NCBI GenBank assembly: GCA_964467615.1
Contig: CAYXRK010000098.1
Span: 1-17,341, forward strand
Reading direction: 5' to 3'
Source: CAYXRK01 sp964467615
GTDB taxonomy: Bacteria; Hydrogenedentota; Hydrogenedentia; Hydrogenedentales; GCA-2746185
DNA length: 17,341 bases
Shown: piece after piece, positions 7,196 through 13,868 of the stretch
Layout of the letters: each line of letters opens with the position of its first letter
Position numbering within the stretch: the stretch's first letter is position 1
Made by a program: the position numbers and the translations under genes
Notes under the pieces: generated by a model
What the model was told of the DNA's origin: nothing
The model's input: only the letters and a program-made list of their open reading frames with translations
The model's database searches: none

Positions 7196-7886
7196 GAAAA
7201 GCGCGGCAATCCTCGAACTTGCGCGGGCAATGGCGGACGGCAAAGTCCCGGATCAAGCGCGACTCGAAAGCGCGTTGATCGCATCTGGCGAAACCTTCGC
7301 GGACTTCGAGAAAATGGTCGAAACGATCCGTGAGGTGGCGCGTCTTGAACGCGAGACCGCTAGCCTCGACATGGCGGTCGAGGAATGCGCGTTGGTGGCG
7401 CAGGCAGTGAACGATCATCGAGCGGAAACGAACGAAATGATCCGCGTCCGTCATCGTGAAAGTCAGAAATTGCTCGCGGCGAAAAACGAGGCGCAACGTG
7501 TCGCGGGCAATCTCCAAAAGGCGGCGGCCCGGCTGAGCACGTTACGGCGCGAACATCCATCTCTGCTTGGCGAACAACCGCCGAACTATGACAACTTCAC
7601 GCTTGTCGCGTCATCGTCTAGCAGCGGAACCGTCATTAGCATCGCAGACCAATCCGCGCCCACGCTCTACGTTGACAGCGCAACTTTGCAGACCCAGCAA
7701 CACCGGCGCATGACATTATTGCAACGCGCCTTCGCCGTCGCAAAATCGGCACACGAATCCGCGATGACACATTGGCTGAACGAATTCCACGAACTTTCCG
7801 CGCGGGGCGATTGGCGCGAGGCCCGGCGACTTCCGCAACCGGAATTGCACACGCCCGTCTGGGCGGAAATTGTGAAGGCGAGCTAA
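7146..7886 (+). CDS. Hypothetical coiled-coil protein of the phage-like element
   Basis: This 246-aa protein has no recognised domain. Residues 1-65 are basic and helical. Residues 66-135 (from RLERETASLDMAVEEC to AAARLSTLRREH) show heptad-like spacing and probably form a coiled coil. A Ser-rich linker (155-162) follows, then a second helical region (180-225) ending in a Pro-rich tail. The ATG at 7146 is chosen because GGAG lies about eight bases before it; a TTG at 7131 would add five residues. The position downstream of terS could suit a structural, scaffold-like or packaging-interference role, but the sequence shows none of these directly. The next gene starts two bases after its stop. Confidence 0.65.
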   Translation: MDIMAKLRTGFRKSSREKSAAILELARAMADGKVPDQARLESALIASGETFADFEKMVETIREVARLERETASLDMAVEECALVAQAVNDHRAETNEMIRVRHRESQKLLAAKNEAQRVAGNLQKAAARLSTLRREHPSLLGEQPPNYDNFTLVASSSSSGTVISIADQSAPTLYVDSATLQTQQHRRMTLLQRAFAVAKSAHESAMTHWLNEFHELSARGDWREARRLPQPELHTPVWAEIVKAS

Positions 7887-7888
7887 CC

Positions 7889-8173
7889 ATGCAGACACCT
7901 GACCGATTCACGCGATTCGGCAATCCTTGGACTGCGCCCGTTGTCCCGATTGTCATCGAGGCTCGACGTCCTGAGAAGCGCGGACGCAATCCGTTTTTCG
8001 ATCTGCTTGCCAGTCCTAAAATTCCTGACCCGACGCCTGAGCAAACCGAAAACATGCGGCGGTATCGTCGCGCCGTCTACGTCGAAAGCATCATCGGCAA
8101 GGAAAAGCGGAAGGCCGAGGAGCGAGCATTTCAGCGGCGAGACAAATTGCGCGAACTTGGGATCAAAATCTGA
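7889..8173 (+). CDS. Small hypothetical protein, basic C-terminal helix
   Basis: This 94-aa protein is not recognised. The N-terminal half is Pro-rich (NPWTAPVVPIVIEARRPEKRG). The C-terminal 45 residues, from EQTENMRRYRRAVY onward to RDKLRELGIKI, are strongly charged and probably one long helix. The ATG at 7889 lies two bases after the preceding stop, and the next gene starts one base after its own stop (TGACATG). The packing argues for a real gene in a single operon. Confidence 0.55.
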   Translation: MQTPDRFTRFGNPWTAPVVPIVIEARRPEKRGRNPFFDLLASPKIPDPTPEQTENMRRYRRAVYVESIIGKEKRKAEERAFQRRDKLRELGIKI

Positions 8174-8174
8174 C

Positions 8175-8456
8175 ATGAACGCGACGGCAACGAAACGGCG
8201 ATCACGTTATTGGCCCGACGCACCTGCATCGCGTCGGAGTATCGACCCGTGGGTTTACTGGCACTACCGTGGTCCCTGGTGCGGTGACTTTCACGCGGCG
8301 AAGGATGACGAAGGCCCGACTCCCGTTGCGGCATGTTCGCGCTACAACCGCGTGACGCTGAGCAAACTCGAATCCGGCCATAGCGAGACATTGCCGAAAT
8401 GCCGTTCGTCGATTGTGGGGCAACGTAGCGCGTCGAATTCGGAGCGAACCGGCTGA
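8175..8456 (+). CDS. Small hypothetical Cys/His-containing protein
   Basis: This 93-aa protein is not recognised. It has an aromatic patch DPWVYWHYRGPWCGDFH (24-40) and several possible metal ligands: Cys36, His40, Cys54, His69 and Cys76. These are too loosely spaced to name a zinc-finger class. The start ATG at 8175 follows the previous stop by one base, in the same TGACATG junction that recurs at the next gene. The junctions support expression, but function is unknown. Confidence 0.5.
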   Translation: MNATATKRRSRYWPDAPASRRSIDPWVYWHYRGPWCGDFHAAKDDEGPTPVAACSRYNRVTLSKLESGHSETLPKCRSSIVGQRSASNSERTG

Positions 8457-8457
8457 C

Positions 8458-8760
8458 ATGGGACGCGGCAATTGGCGACAACGCATTTCGGTCCGATCCG
8501 TGCTCGCGTTGAAATTCGCGGGAGTGTTCGCGCCGTTGATCGCCCTTGGGTTGATCGCCGTGGGGCTTTGGAATCTCTACGGCCCCGGCGCCGCGGCTCT
8601 CGTCATCGGCGCAATGCTTTGGGTTGACGGTTACTTGCCGTCCTCACTCCGATCCGCCGATGACAAACCGAAAGCCGGAACGCATGCTGTCATTGGCCGC
8701 ACTCACGGCCCGCTACCCTTCGCGCCGTCCGTTGACCCGCACGAACCCATGCGCTACTGA
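8458..8760 (+). CDS. Small two-helix membrane protein
   Basis: This 100-aa protein has a basic N-terminus (GRGNWRQRISVR), then a hydrophobic segment at about 16-38 (VLALKFAGVFAPLIALGLIAVGL), a Gly/Pro turn (YGPG) and a second hydrophobic segment at 44-60. A charged, Pro-rich tail follows. It should sit in the inner membrane as a helical hairpin. Similar small Gly-rich two-helix proteins occur in phage genomes, some called holin-like, but no holin identity can be claimed here. The ATG at 8458 is one base after the previous stop. It is the last gene of the element. Confidence 0.6.
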   Translation: MGRGNWRQRISVRSVLALKFAGVFAPLIALGLIAVGLWNLYGPGAAALVIGAMLWVDGYLPSSLRSADDKPKAGTHAVIGRTHGPLPFAPSVDPHEPMRY

Positions 8761-9099
8761 CTCTGTAGCACGCCCCAAAGCGCACGCCCCGACTCCGGCC
8801 ATAGTCTGCCTACCGCGTTGCCGTTCGCGCCGTACAAGTCATCCTAGCGCGTCCATTCCACGCCCCGGACTCGCGGAACGCATCAATCCCGCCAATCGAC
8901 GCCCCGCGCATACTAACCCTACGTGTATCCTTACAGGAGCGTAAGTAAGCACGAACTTGTCAATGACATGTTTTAGGGTACAAATGCGCCAAAATGGAAC
9001 GAAAAGTGACAAGACTTGCAAAGCGGGTTGATTTTCGGAATCGCCTTTGTTTACAATGGGTTCGTTACGGTTTCGCAGCCAAAGTGCTACTGTACTAGT
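8761..9099. other. Gene-free stretch at the right end of the phage-like element
   Basis: I see no supported gene in these 339 bases. CTTAC-AGGAGC-GTAAG (8930-8945) is a small hairpin. A short plus-strand open frame, AGC ACG AAC through GCG GGT TGA (about 8949-9031), encodes a tail-like peptide containing VQMRQNGTKSDK, too short to assign. The perfect palindrome GTACTAGTAC lies at 9092-9101, just before the tRNA fragment. No integrase is encoded here on either strand. Confidence 0.5.
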
Positions 9100-9149
9100 A
9101 CCGACTATAGATCGGGAGATTCTAGGTTCGAACCCTAGTCGGGCAGCCA
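9100..9149 (+). pseudogene. tRNA 3'-end fragment 1 (possible attachment site)
   Basis: A complete T-arm (CTAGG-TTCGAAC-CCTAG, 9122-9138) is followed by acceptor strand TCGGGCA (9139-9145), discriminator G and an encoded CCA (9147-9149). Upstream, ACCGA-CTATAGA-TCGGG (9100-9116) could be an anticodon arm with four of five pairs, but it would carry the odd anticodon ATA. No partner TGCCCGA exists upstream, and there is no D-arm, so this is not a working tRNA. The U1-A72 pair implied by the acceptor strand, together with G73, hints at tRNA-Gln. A displaced 3' end like this is what site-specific integration into a tRNA gene leaves. Confidence 0.6.
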
Positions 9150-9179
9150 TTTATAAGTAACGCTGAATCACGAACTCAC

Positions 9180-9314
9180 ATGATGCCCACCGCGCGGCGC
9201 TCGCTTCCTGAACGTCTTGTCCTGCAAGATATTGGTTTCACTTGGGTTAATCAGAAGCTCCTGCCTGATCGTCGATACCCCACACATAAACGGAAAAAAC
9301 CGTTTAACTTTTAA
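9180..9314 (+). CDS. Possible 44-aa ORF between the two tRNA fragments
   Basis: The frame runs from ATG 9180 to a TAA at 9312-9314 that lies inside the anticodon loop of the tRNA-Lys fragment. The peptide (MMPTARRSLPERLVLQDIGF and onward, ending KRKKPFNF) is basic at its C-terminus and reads like protein, but I do not recognise it. It has no clear ribosome binding site and could be the tail of a truncated element gene or chance. Confidence 0.2.
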   Translation: MMPTARRSLPERLVLQDIGFTWVNQKLLPDRRYPTHKRKKPFNF

Positions 9315-9352
9315 TCACAAGGTCGCAGGTTCGACTCCTGCACGGCCCACCA
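9308..9352 (+). pseudogene. tRNA-Lys(UUU) 3'-half fragment (possible attachment site)
   Basis: From the anticodon loop CTTTTAA (9308-9314, anticodon TTT at 9310-9312) the sequence runs as a normal tRNA-Lys 3' half: a 5-base variable loop, T-arm GCAGG-TTCGACT-CCTGC (9325-9341), acceptor strand ACGGCCC (9342-9348), discriminator A and CCA (9350-9352). The 5' half is missing. No GGGCCGT lies upstream, and the 5' side of the anticodon stem pairs poorly. Identity beginning at the anticodon loop is typical for tyrosine-recombinase attachment sites. A hairpin AAACGG-A6-CCGTTT (9288-9305) abuts it. Confidence 0.7.
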
Positions 9353-9482
9353 TATATTTTACCAACGACTTCCAGCAAATTCAGGCGCACCGAACACCCC
9401 CTAAAATCGGCGTTTGCGCCAATTTCGCGCCACTCTGGAATTCGTTTCGCCGTTTGTGCAGGTCTTTTGCCGCGTTACGCGC

Positions 9483-9511
9483 TTGTTCAATCCATGTTCA
9501 AGGAATAGAAT
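9483..9511 (+). promoter_or_regulatory. Candidate promoter for the xdhC operon
   Basis: TTGTTC (9483-9488) and TAGAAT (9506-9511) are separated by 17 bases. They match the -35 at 3 of 6 and the -10 at 5 of 6 positions. The GTG start of xdhC lies 30 bases downstream. The preceding 9353-9482 holds only a short GGCG-TTTG-CGCC hairpin and no gene. Confidence 0.4.
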
Positions 9512-9540
9512 AGTGCGATCATCTAGGACTTCGCGCCGTC

Positions 9541-10614
9541 GTGCCGCACCTCATCGAATTTTATAAGCGAGCCATCGCAGCCACCCGCGCCGGACGCCGT
9601 TGCGTGTTGGGGACCGTTGTTTACGCTCAGGGTTCGACGCCTCAGAAGACCGGATCCGTCGCGTTCCTCGAAGACGGTCTTCCTCCGTCCGGGACCCTTG
9701 GCGGCGGAATGGTCGAGGCCGAGGGGCTGCGGCGAATGCAAAACGCGCTGGACTCGGGCACGCCCGAACTCTTCGAGTACCGCCTTGACGACCCCTACTC
9801 CCGCGACGCCGGCCCAATCTGCGGCGGCGTTATGAAAATATTCATCAACCCACTCGCGGCGCGATCGGCCGGCTCGCTCATCGCGGCATGCCGTAGTCAT
9901 GATGATCGACGCTACGGCGTTGTCATCACTGTTCTCGCAGGCACCGACTCCGGAACCATCCGCTGGCATCCAAGTGGCAACGGGCATGATCCGGCGATCT
10001 CCGCCGAGGTTATCGATGGGGCTCTTCGCTCGGAGCGGCCGCGCCTATTCGATCTCACCGATTGCCCAGCCACGTTTATCGAGCCTATCGTCGGTCCGCC
10101 GCGGCTCCTTGTCGTGGGCGGTGGCCACGTCGGCCAATCGGTCGTCGAACAGGGCGTCCGCCTCGGCTTCGAAGTGACCGTCCTCGACGACCGCGAAGAA
10201 TTTGCACACTCGGATCTGTTCCCGCCAAATGTCACCACGGTTTGCGGCGACATCAAGCGATTCGTCTCGGCGTTTCCGCAGGACGCGAGCACCTATATTG
10301 TCCTCGTGTCGAAGGGCCACCGCCCCGACGCCGAGGCCCTCGAAGGTTGCATCCACGGCCGCGCCGCCTACATCGGGATGATCGGCAGCAAGCGCAAAAC
10401 GGTCTCGCTTCGTAGTCACTTTCTCGACGAAGGTCTCGCCACCCCCGCCGAGTTCGATCGCATCGTCGCCCCGATCGGCTTCGACATCGGCGCGATCACG
10501 GTCCCCGAAATCGGCGTCGCGATTGCCGCGCAATTGGTCGCCGCGCGCCGCCTTGGCCGCACCGGCGCGGACTCAATGCACGCCGCCTTCCAACAAATCG
10601 TCCATGCCCAATAG
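9541..10614 (+). CDS. xdhC: XdhC/CoxI-family molybdoenzyme accessory protein
   Basis: This 357-aa protein has both XdhC domains. The N-terminal part contains GTVVYAQGSTPQKTG (24-38), GTLGGGMVEAE (51-61) and the conserved GPICGG with Cys94. The C-terminal Rossmann domain has LLVVGGGHVGQ (189-199), VTVLDDREEFA (212-222) and YIGMIGSKRKT (277-287). XdhC proteins bind molybdenum cofactor, promote its sulfuration and deliver it to xanthine dehydrogenase-family enzymes in the cytoplasm. The start is a GTG; a TAG at 9511-9513 limits upstream extension, and the SD is weak (AGGA at 9525). It overlaps the next gene by 11 bases. No molybdoenzyme subunits are in the window, so the client enzyme must lie elsewhere. 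Confidence 0.9.
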   Translation: MPHLIEFYKRAIAATRAGRRCVLGTVVYAQGSTPQKTGSVAFLEDGLPPSGTLGGGMVEAEGLRRMQNALDSGTPELFEYRLDDPYSRDAGPICGGVMKIFINPLAARSAGSLIAACRSHDDRRYGVVITVLAGTDSGTIRWHPSGNGHDPAISAEVIDGALRSERPRLFDLTDCPATFIEPIVGPPRLLVVGGGHVGQSVVEQGVRLGFEVTVLDDREEFAHSDLFPPNVTTVCGDIKRFVSAFPQDASTYIVLVSKGHRPDAEALEGCIHGRAAYIGMIGSKRKTVSLRSHFLDEGLATPAEFDRIVAPIGFDIGAITVPEIGVAIAAQLVAARRLGRTGADSMHAAFQQIVHAQ

Positions 10615-11212
10615 CCCGCCCGTTTGCGCGATCATCCTCTCCGCCGGCGAATCGCGCCGCATGGGCCAACAAAAACTGCTTCTCCCTTATGGCGGCAAAC
10701 CGGTCATCCGCTACGTTTTCGACCAAATCGTAACCGGCGGCGTGACGCGCACAATCGTCGTCACCGGCTTCGACCACGAACGCATCATCGACGCCCTCGC
10801 TGATACGCCCGCCGAATTTTCGCGTAACATCGATTTCGCCCGAGGCATGTTGTCGTCGGTGCGTCACGGAATCCGGTACGTGGGCGACGACTCCGCGGGC
10901 TATCTGATCGCGCTGGGCGATCAACCCTCCATTTCCTCCTTCGTCGTTCATCGGGCGCTTGCGGCTTTCGCCAATAGTCCCGATGCCATCGTCGTTCCCT
11001 CGCACGATGGCCGCCAAGGCCACCCTATCATCATCCCAGCATGCTTTCGCGAACATATCCTCACTAAGTACGACGATATCGGTCTTCGCGGACTGCTGCG
11101 CGCCCATGCCGACGGCATCAACTATCTCGACATCGACAACGACGCCGTCCTTCGGGACATCGATTTCCCCGAGGACTACGCCAGGGAACTCGAACTCCTC
11201 GGCAGGAATTAA
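10604..11212 (+). CDS. mocA: MocA/MobA-like molybdenum cofactor nucleotidyltransferase
   Basis: This 202-aa protein has the NTP-transferase signature LSAGESRRMGQQKLLLPYGG (12-31), the LxAGxSxRMGxxK loop that binds the nucleotide. It also has GMLSSVRHGI (81-90), the metal-binding LGDQPS (104-109), RQGHPIIIP (137-145) and DIDFPEDY near the C-terminus. Enzymes of this type add CMP or GMP to molybdopterin to make the dinucleotide cofactor. Its pairing with XdhC favours the CTP-using MocA branch, but nucleotide choice is not certain from sequence. The ATG at 10604 overlaps the xdhC stop, which favours coupled translation; an earlier in-frame ATG at 10523 lies deep within xdhC. Its stop codon lies in the loop of a hairpin before apbE. 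Confidence 0.87.
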   Translation: MPNSPPVCAIILSAGESRRMGQQKLLLPYGGKPVIRYVFDQIVTGGVTRTIVVTGFDHERIIDALADTPAEFSRNIDFARGMLSSVRHGIRYVGDDSAGYLIALGDQPSISSFVVHRALAAFANSPDAIVVPSHDGRQGHPIIIPACFREHILTKYDDIGLRGLLRAHADGINYLDIDNDAVLRDIDFPEDYARELELLGRN

Positions 11213-11220
11213 CATCCTGC
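11202..11220 (+). promoter_or_regulatory. Hairpin over the mocA stop that pairs with the apbE Shine-Dalgarno
   Basis: GCAGGA (11202-11207) and TCCTGC (11215-11220) form a perfect 6-bp stem with a 7-base loop holding the mocA stop TAA (11210-11212). The only purine-rich SD candidate for apbE, AGGA, is inside the stem, and the apbE ATG is at 11222. A ribosome ending at the mocA stop would open it, so this looks like a translational-coupling device (inference). Confidence 0.4.
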
Positions 11221-11221
11221 T

Positions 11222-12241
11222 ATGAAGCACCCGTTTCGGATTCTCGCTTTTTCGCTCACGATGTTCATCGCGCCGCTTGCTGGCGCCGATCAAGCCGAGC
11301 CTTTCAGCGCCACGTTCTCACATCCCGCCATGTCCACCCTCTTCGAGTTCACGCTCTATTCGCGCCCCGGCGACACCCACGAAGCGCAACTCCAACGCAT
11401 CGCTGACCAGGCCTTCGCCGCCGTCGACCATCTCGAGTCGCAGCTCAGCGTCTGGATTTCGGGCAGCCCCGTCTCCTACATCAATCATCAAGCCGGCAAA
11501 GGCCCCACTCCCGCGCCCGATGTCGTCATCGATATCATTGAATCCTCGCGCCGCCAATACGACGCCACCCACGGCGCGTTCGACATCAGCGTCGGCCCGG
11601 TCCTCGAACTATTCGGCTTCTACGCGAAAGAGGGCCGCTCGCCTTCCGAAGCCGAAATCGAGCAGGCCCGTGCACTGGTTGGCATGGACAAGGTCGTCAC
11701 CGATTCCCGAAACCGTACCGTCGAGCTTGTGGCGCCTGGCATGCGGATTGATTTCGGCGGCATCGGAAAAGGGTACGCGCTCGATGTCGCCGCCGAGGTC
11801 CTCAAGTCCAACGGGATCACGCGCGCGCTCCTCAAAGCCAGCACAAGTTCCATTCTCGCTATCGGGGCACCCGTCGGTCAGGATCATTGGACAGTCTCAC
11901 TCGAAAATCCCTATAATCCCGCCGAGGCGCTGGAGGAGTTGCCGCTCGCCGACGCTTCCTTCTCGGCTTCCGGCTGTTATGGGGATAAGCCGACAGACGA
12001 TCAGGGCAGGCGCTATTGCCATATCGTGGATCCGCGGACCGGCAGGCCGGTCGAGGGCGTCCTCGCGACGGCGATTGTTACAAAGGAATCCGCGGCGGCG
12101 GCTGACGCGCTGACCACAGGGTTCCTCGTGATGGGTAAGGCGGGCATCGAAGCGTATTGCAAAGAACGACCGGGGGTGTTGGCGGTGTTCGTGGGTGTCC
12201 CGGATGCAGGCCAACCGGTCGCCGAAAAGTTTCAGTTTTAG
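11222..12241 (+). CDS. apbE: FAD:protein FMN transferase (ApbE), exported
   Basis: This 339-aa protein covalently attaches FMN from FAD to Thr/Ser of target flavoproteins, usually on the periplasmic side. It begins with a signal peptide (hydrophobic 6-20, likely cleavage after AGA-23) and lacks a lipobox Cys. Family motifs appear in order: FDISVGPVLELFGFY (120-134), RIDFGGIGKGYALD (175-188), HIVDPRTGRPVEG (267-279) and ADALTTGFLVMG (294-305), with Asp295 and Thr299 as the Mg-binding pair. Length is normal. It follows mocA by nine bases and precedes the Gfo/Idh/MocA gene by 23 bases. No RnfG/NqrC-type FMN-binding target is in the window. Confidence 0.92.
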   Translation: MKHPFRILAFSLTMFIAPLAGADQAEPFSATFSHPAMSTLFEFTLYSRPGDTHEAQLQRIADQAFAAVDHLESQLSVWISGSPVSYINHQAGKGPTPAPDVVIDIIESSRRQYDATHGAFDISVGPVLELFGFYAKEGRSPSEAEIEQARALVGMDKVVTDSRNRTVELVAPGMRIDFGGIGKGYALDVAAEVLKSNGITRALLKASTSSILAIGAPVGQDHWTVSLENPYNPAEALEELPLADASFSASGCYGDKPTDDQGRRYCHIVDPRTGRPVEGVLATAIVTKESAAAADALTTGFLVMGKAGIEAYCKERPGVLAVFVGVPDAGQPVAEKFQF

Positions 12242-12264
12242 CTGGCAATCGAAAGGAACCAACC

Positions 12265-13779
12265 ATGAGTGATGTTAGCCGCCGCGATTTCATCAAGATC
12301 GCCGGGACCACCGCGGGCGTCGCCATTGCCACCGCATACTCGAATGTTTCCTACGCGGGCAACGAGAAAGTCACCATCGCCTGCATCGGCACCGGCGGAC
12401 AGGGCGGCCATCACATCCTGAATGGATTGAACGGCAACCCCGACGTCGAAGTGGTCGCGGTCTGCGACGCACTTCACAGCCGCCTCGACGAAGCCTGGAA
12501 ATTGGCCGGCGGCGACAAGCGCGAAATCAAGAAGTACACTGATTACAAGAAGCTTCTCGACGAGGTCAAGTGCGACGCCGTCATCATTTCCACGCCGCTC
12601 TTCGCCCACTATCAAATTGTGATGGACTGCCTCGACGCGGGCAAATGGGTCTTCTGCGAAAAGACCCTTGCGTACGACGTGGACGAGTGCCGCAAAATCG
12701 TCACGAAATGCCACGAGGTCGGCAAATGGCTCCAGGTCGGCCACCAGCGCCGCTACAACCCCGAATACAACAAGGCATTATGGCTCGCGCGCGGCGGGGA
12801 CGAAAGCGCCAGCGTCCTGGGCCGCATCAACCACGTCAACGCGCAATGGCACCGAAACAACGATTGGCGCCGCCCTGTTCCCACGGACTACGTCCTCACG
12901 CCCGAGGAACGGGCCATCGTCGGGGCCGACGACCTTGAGAAATGGATCAATTGGCGGCTCTACTTCGACCGGTCGCGCGGCGGTCTCATCACCGAACTCG
13001 CCACGCACCAACTCGACGTCGTCAACTGGTTCCTCGGCGCGATGCCCACGCGCTGCTGCGGCTTCGGCGGCATCGATTACTGGAAGGACGGCCGCGAGGT
13101 CCACGACAACATCGTCATGATCTACGAGTACGAAGTTGGCCGCGACGCGCCCAGCTTCGCCGTCATTCCCCAGCGAAACGAACTTCAAAAGCGCGCCGAA
13201 CTCGGCAAGCCTTATACCGTCCGTTACACCTACTCCAGCATCTGTTCGAACGCCAAGCGCGAGTACGGCGAATTCATCCAGGGCGACCGAGGGAGTATTT
13301 ACCTTACCGAGCAAAAGGGATGCACGATGTATCCCGAACCCGCCGCCAAGGACAACTTCGGTCAAGCGAAGAAAGCCACCACCACCGCCGACGCCGAAGC
13401 CAAGAACATCACCGGTGCAAAGACCCGCGCGTTTTCCGACGAAGCATTTTTGCAGGGCGTACCCATTAAGGTCCTCGACGATCGGCAACAGGCGTTTGAC
13501 AATCCGCTTGTCGTCGACCGCATGCAGTTCTCCGCATTTGCTAACGACATCCGCAACGGCACGGTCCCGAAAGCGAACCAGATGACGGCGATCATGTCCG
13601 CCATCGCGGGCTTCGCGGCGATCGAATCGATGGAGCGCGGCGGCGTCACGGTCGACATCGATCCCGCGCTCTATACCTTCGACTTCGAAACACCTGATCC
13701 CTTCCGCTACGACTTCTTCGACGAACCGGAAGAAGTCAAGAAGCAGCGTGAGGCCGAATCAAAACCAAAGGCAACGTGA
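12265..13779 (+). CDS. Tat-exported Gfo/Idh/MocA-family oxidoreductase
   Basis: This 504-aa NAD(P)-dependent oxidoreductase starts with a twin-arginine signal (SRRDFIKIAGTT, 5-16, then a hydrophobic stretch ending near SYA-31), so it should be exported folded with its nucleotide. The Rossmann fold shows IACIGTGGQGG (38-48), VVAVCD (63-68) and the EK motif in CEKTLAYD (131-138). The substrate-side motif is GGLITELATHQLDVVNWFLG (239-258) with His248 and Asp251. Homologues act on sugars, inositols or glycosides; the substrate here is unknown. The ATG at 12265 has AAAGGAA six bases upstream, and an upstream in-frame ATG at 12157 would lie inside apbE. An intrinsic terminator follows directly. Confidence 0.9.
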   Translation: MSDVSRRDFIKIAGTTAGVAIATAYSNVSYAGNEKVTIACIGTGGQGGHHILNGLNGNPDVEVVAVCDALHSRLDEAWKLAGGDKREIKKYTDYKKLLDEVKCDAVIISTPLFAHYQIVMDCLDAGKWVFCEKTLAYDVDECRKIVTKCHEVGKWLQVGHQRRYNPEYNKALWLARGGDESASVLGRINHVNAQWHRNNDWRRPVPTDYVLTPEERAIVGADDLEKWINWRLYFDRSRGGLITELATHQLDVVNWFLGAMPTRCCGFGGIDYWKDGREVHDNIVMIYEYEVGRDAPSFAVIPQRNELQKRAELGKPYTVRYTYSSICSNAKREYGEFIQGDRGSIYLTEQKGCTMYPEPAAKDNFGQAKKATTTADAEAKNITGAKTRAFSDEAFLQGVPIKVLDDRQQAFDNPLVVDRMQFSAFANDIRNGTVPKANQMTAIMSAIAGFAAIESMERGGVTVDIDPALYTFDFETPDPFRYDFFDEPEEVKKQREAESKPKAT

Positions 13780-13802
13780 TTGTTCCCGTACCGACCACTT
13801 TT

Positions 13803-13830
13803 CGCGAGGGCCACAAGGCCCGCGCGTTTT
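13803..13830 (+). terminator. Rho-independent terminator after the oxidoreductase gene
   Basis: CGCGAGGGCC (13803-13812) and GGCCCGCGCG (13817-13826) pair with a single A-G mismatch around an ACAA loop and are followed directly by TTTT (13827-13830). The stem is very GC-rich and starts 24 bases after the stop at 13779. It should end the xdhC-to-oxidoreductase transcript and separate it from the YceI gene. Confidence 0.75.
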
Positions 13831-13868
13831 GTTACGAAGGGGCGCGAGAGAGAAGGAACCGTATACAT

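Noticed and set aside
9100..9149. Working tRNA with an unusual anticodon, possibly reading the TAG at 6848
   Set aside because: No 5' acceptor strand or D-arm exists, and the loop would give ATA rather than CTA.
8839..9150. Minus-strand open frame of 103 codons starting with ARLGFEPRIS
   Set aside because: The N-terminus is the antisense of a tRNA T-arm (GFEPR is a known artefact); the rest has no protein character.
9217..9513. Plus-strand open frame containing HKVAGSTPARPT
   Set aside because: That peptide is the translation of a tRNA-Lys 3' end; the frame runs across the tRNA fragment and an intergenic region.
12778..13488. 236-codon minus-strand frame opposite the oxidoreductase gene
   Set aside because: Val/Gly/Asp-rich antisense shadow with no motif; the plus strand is an intact family member.
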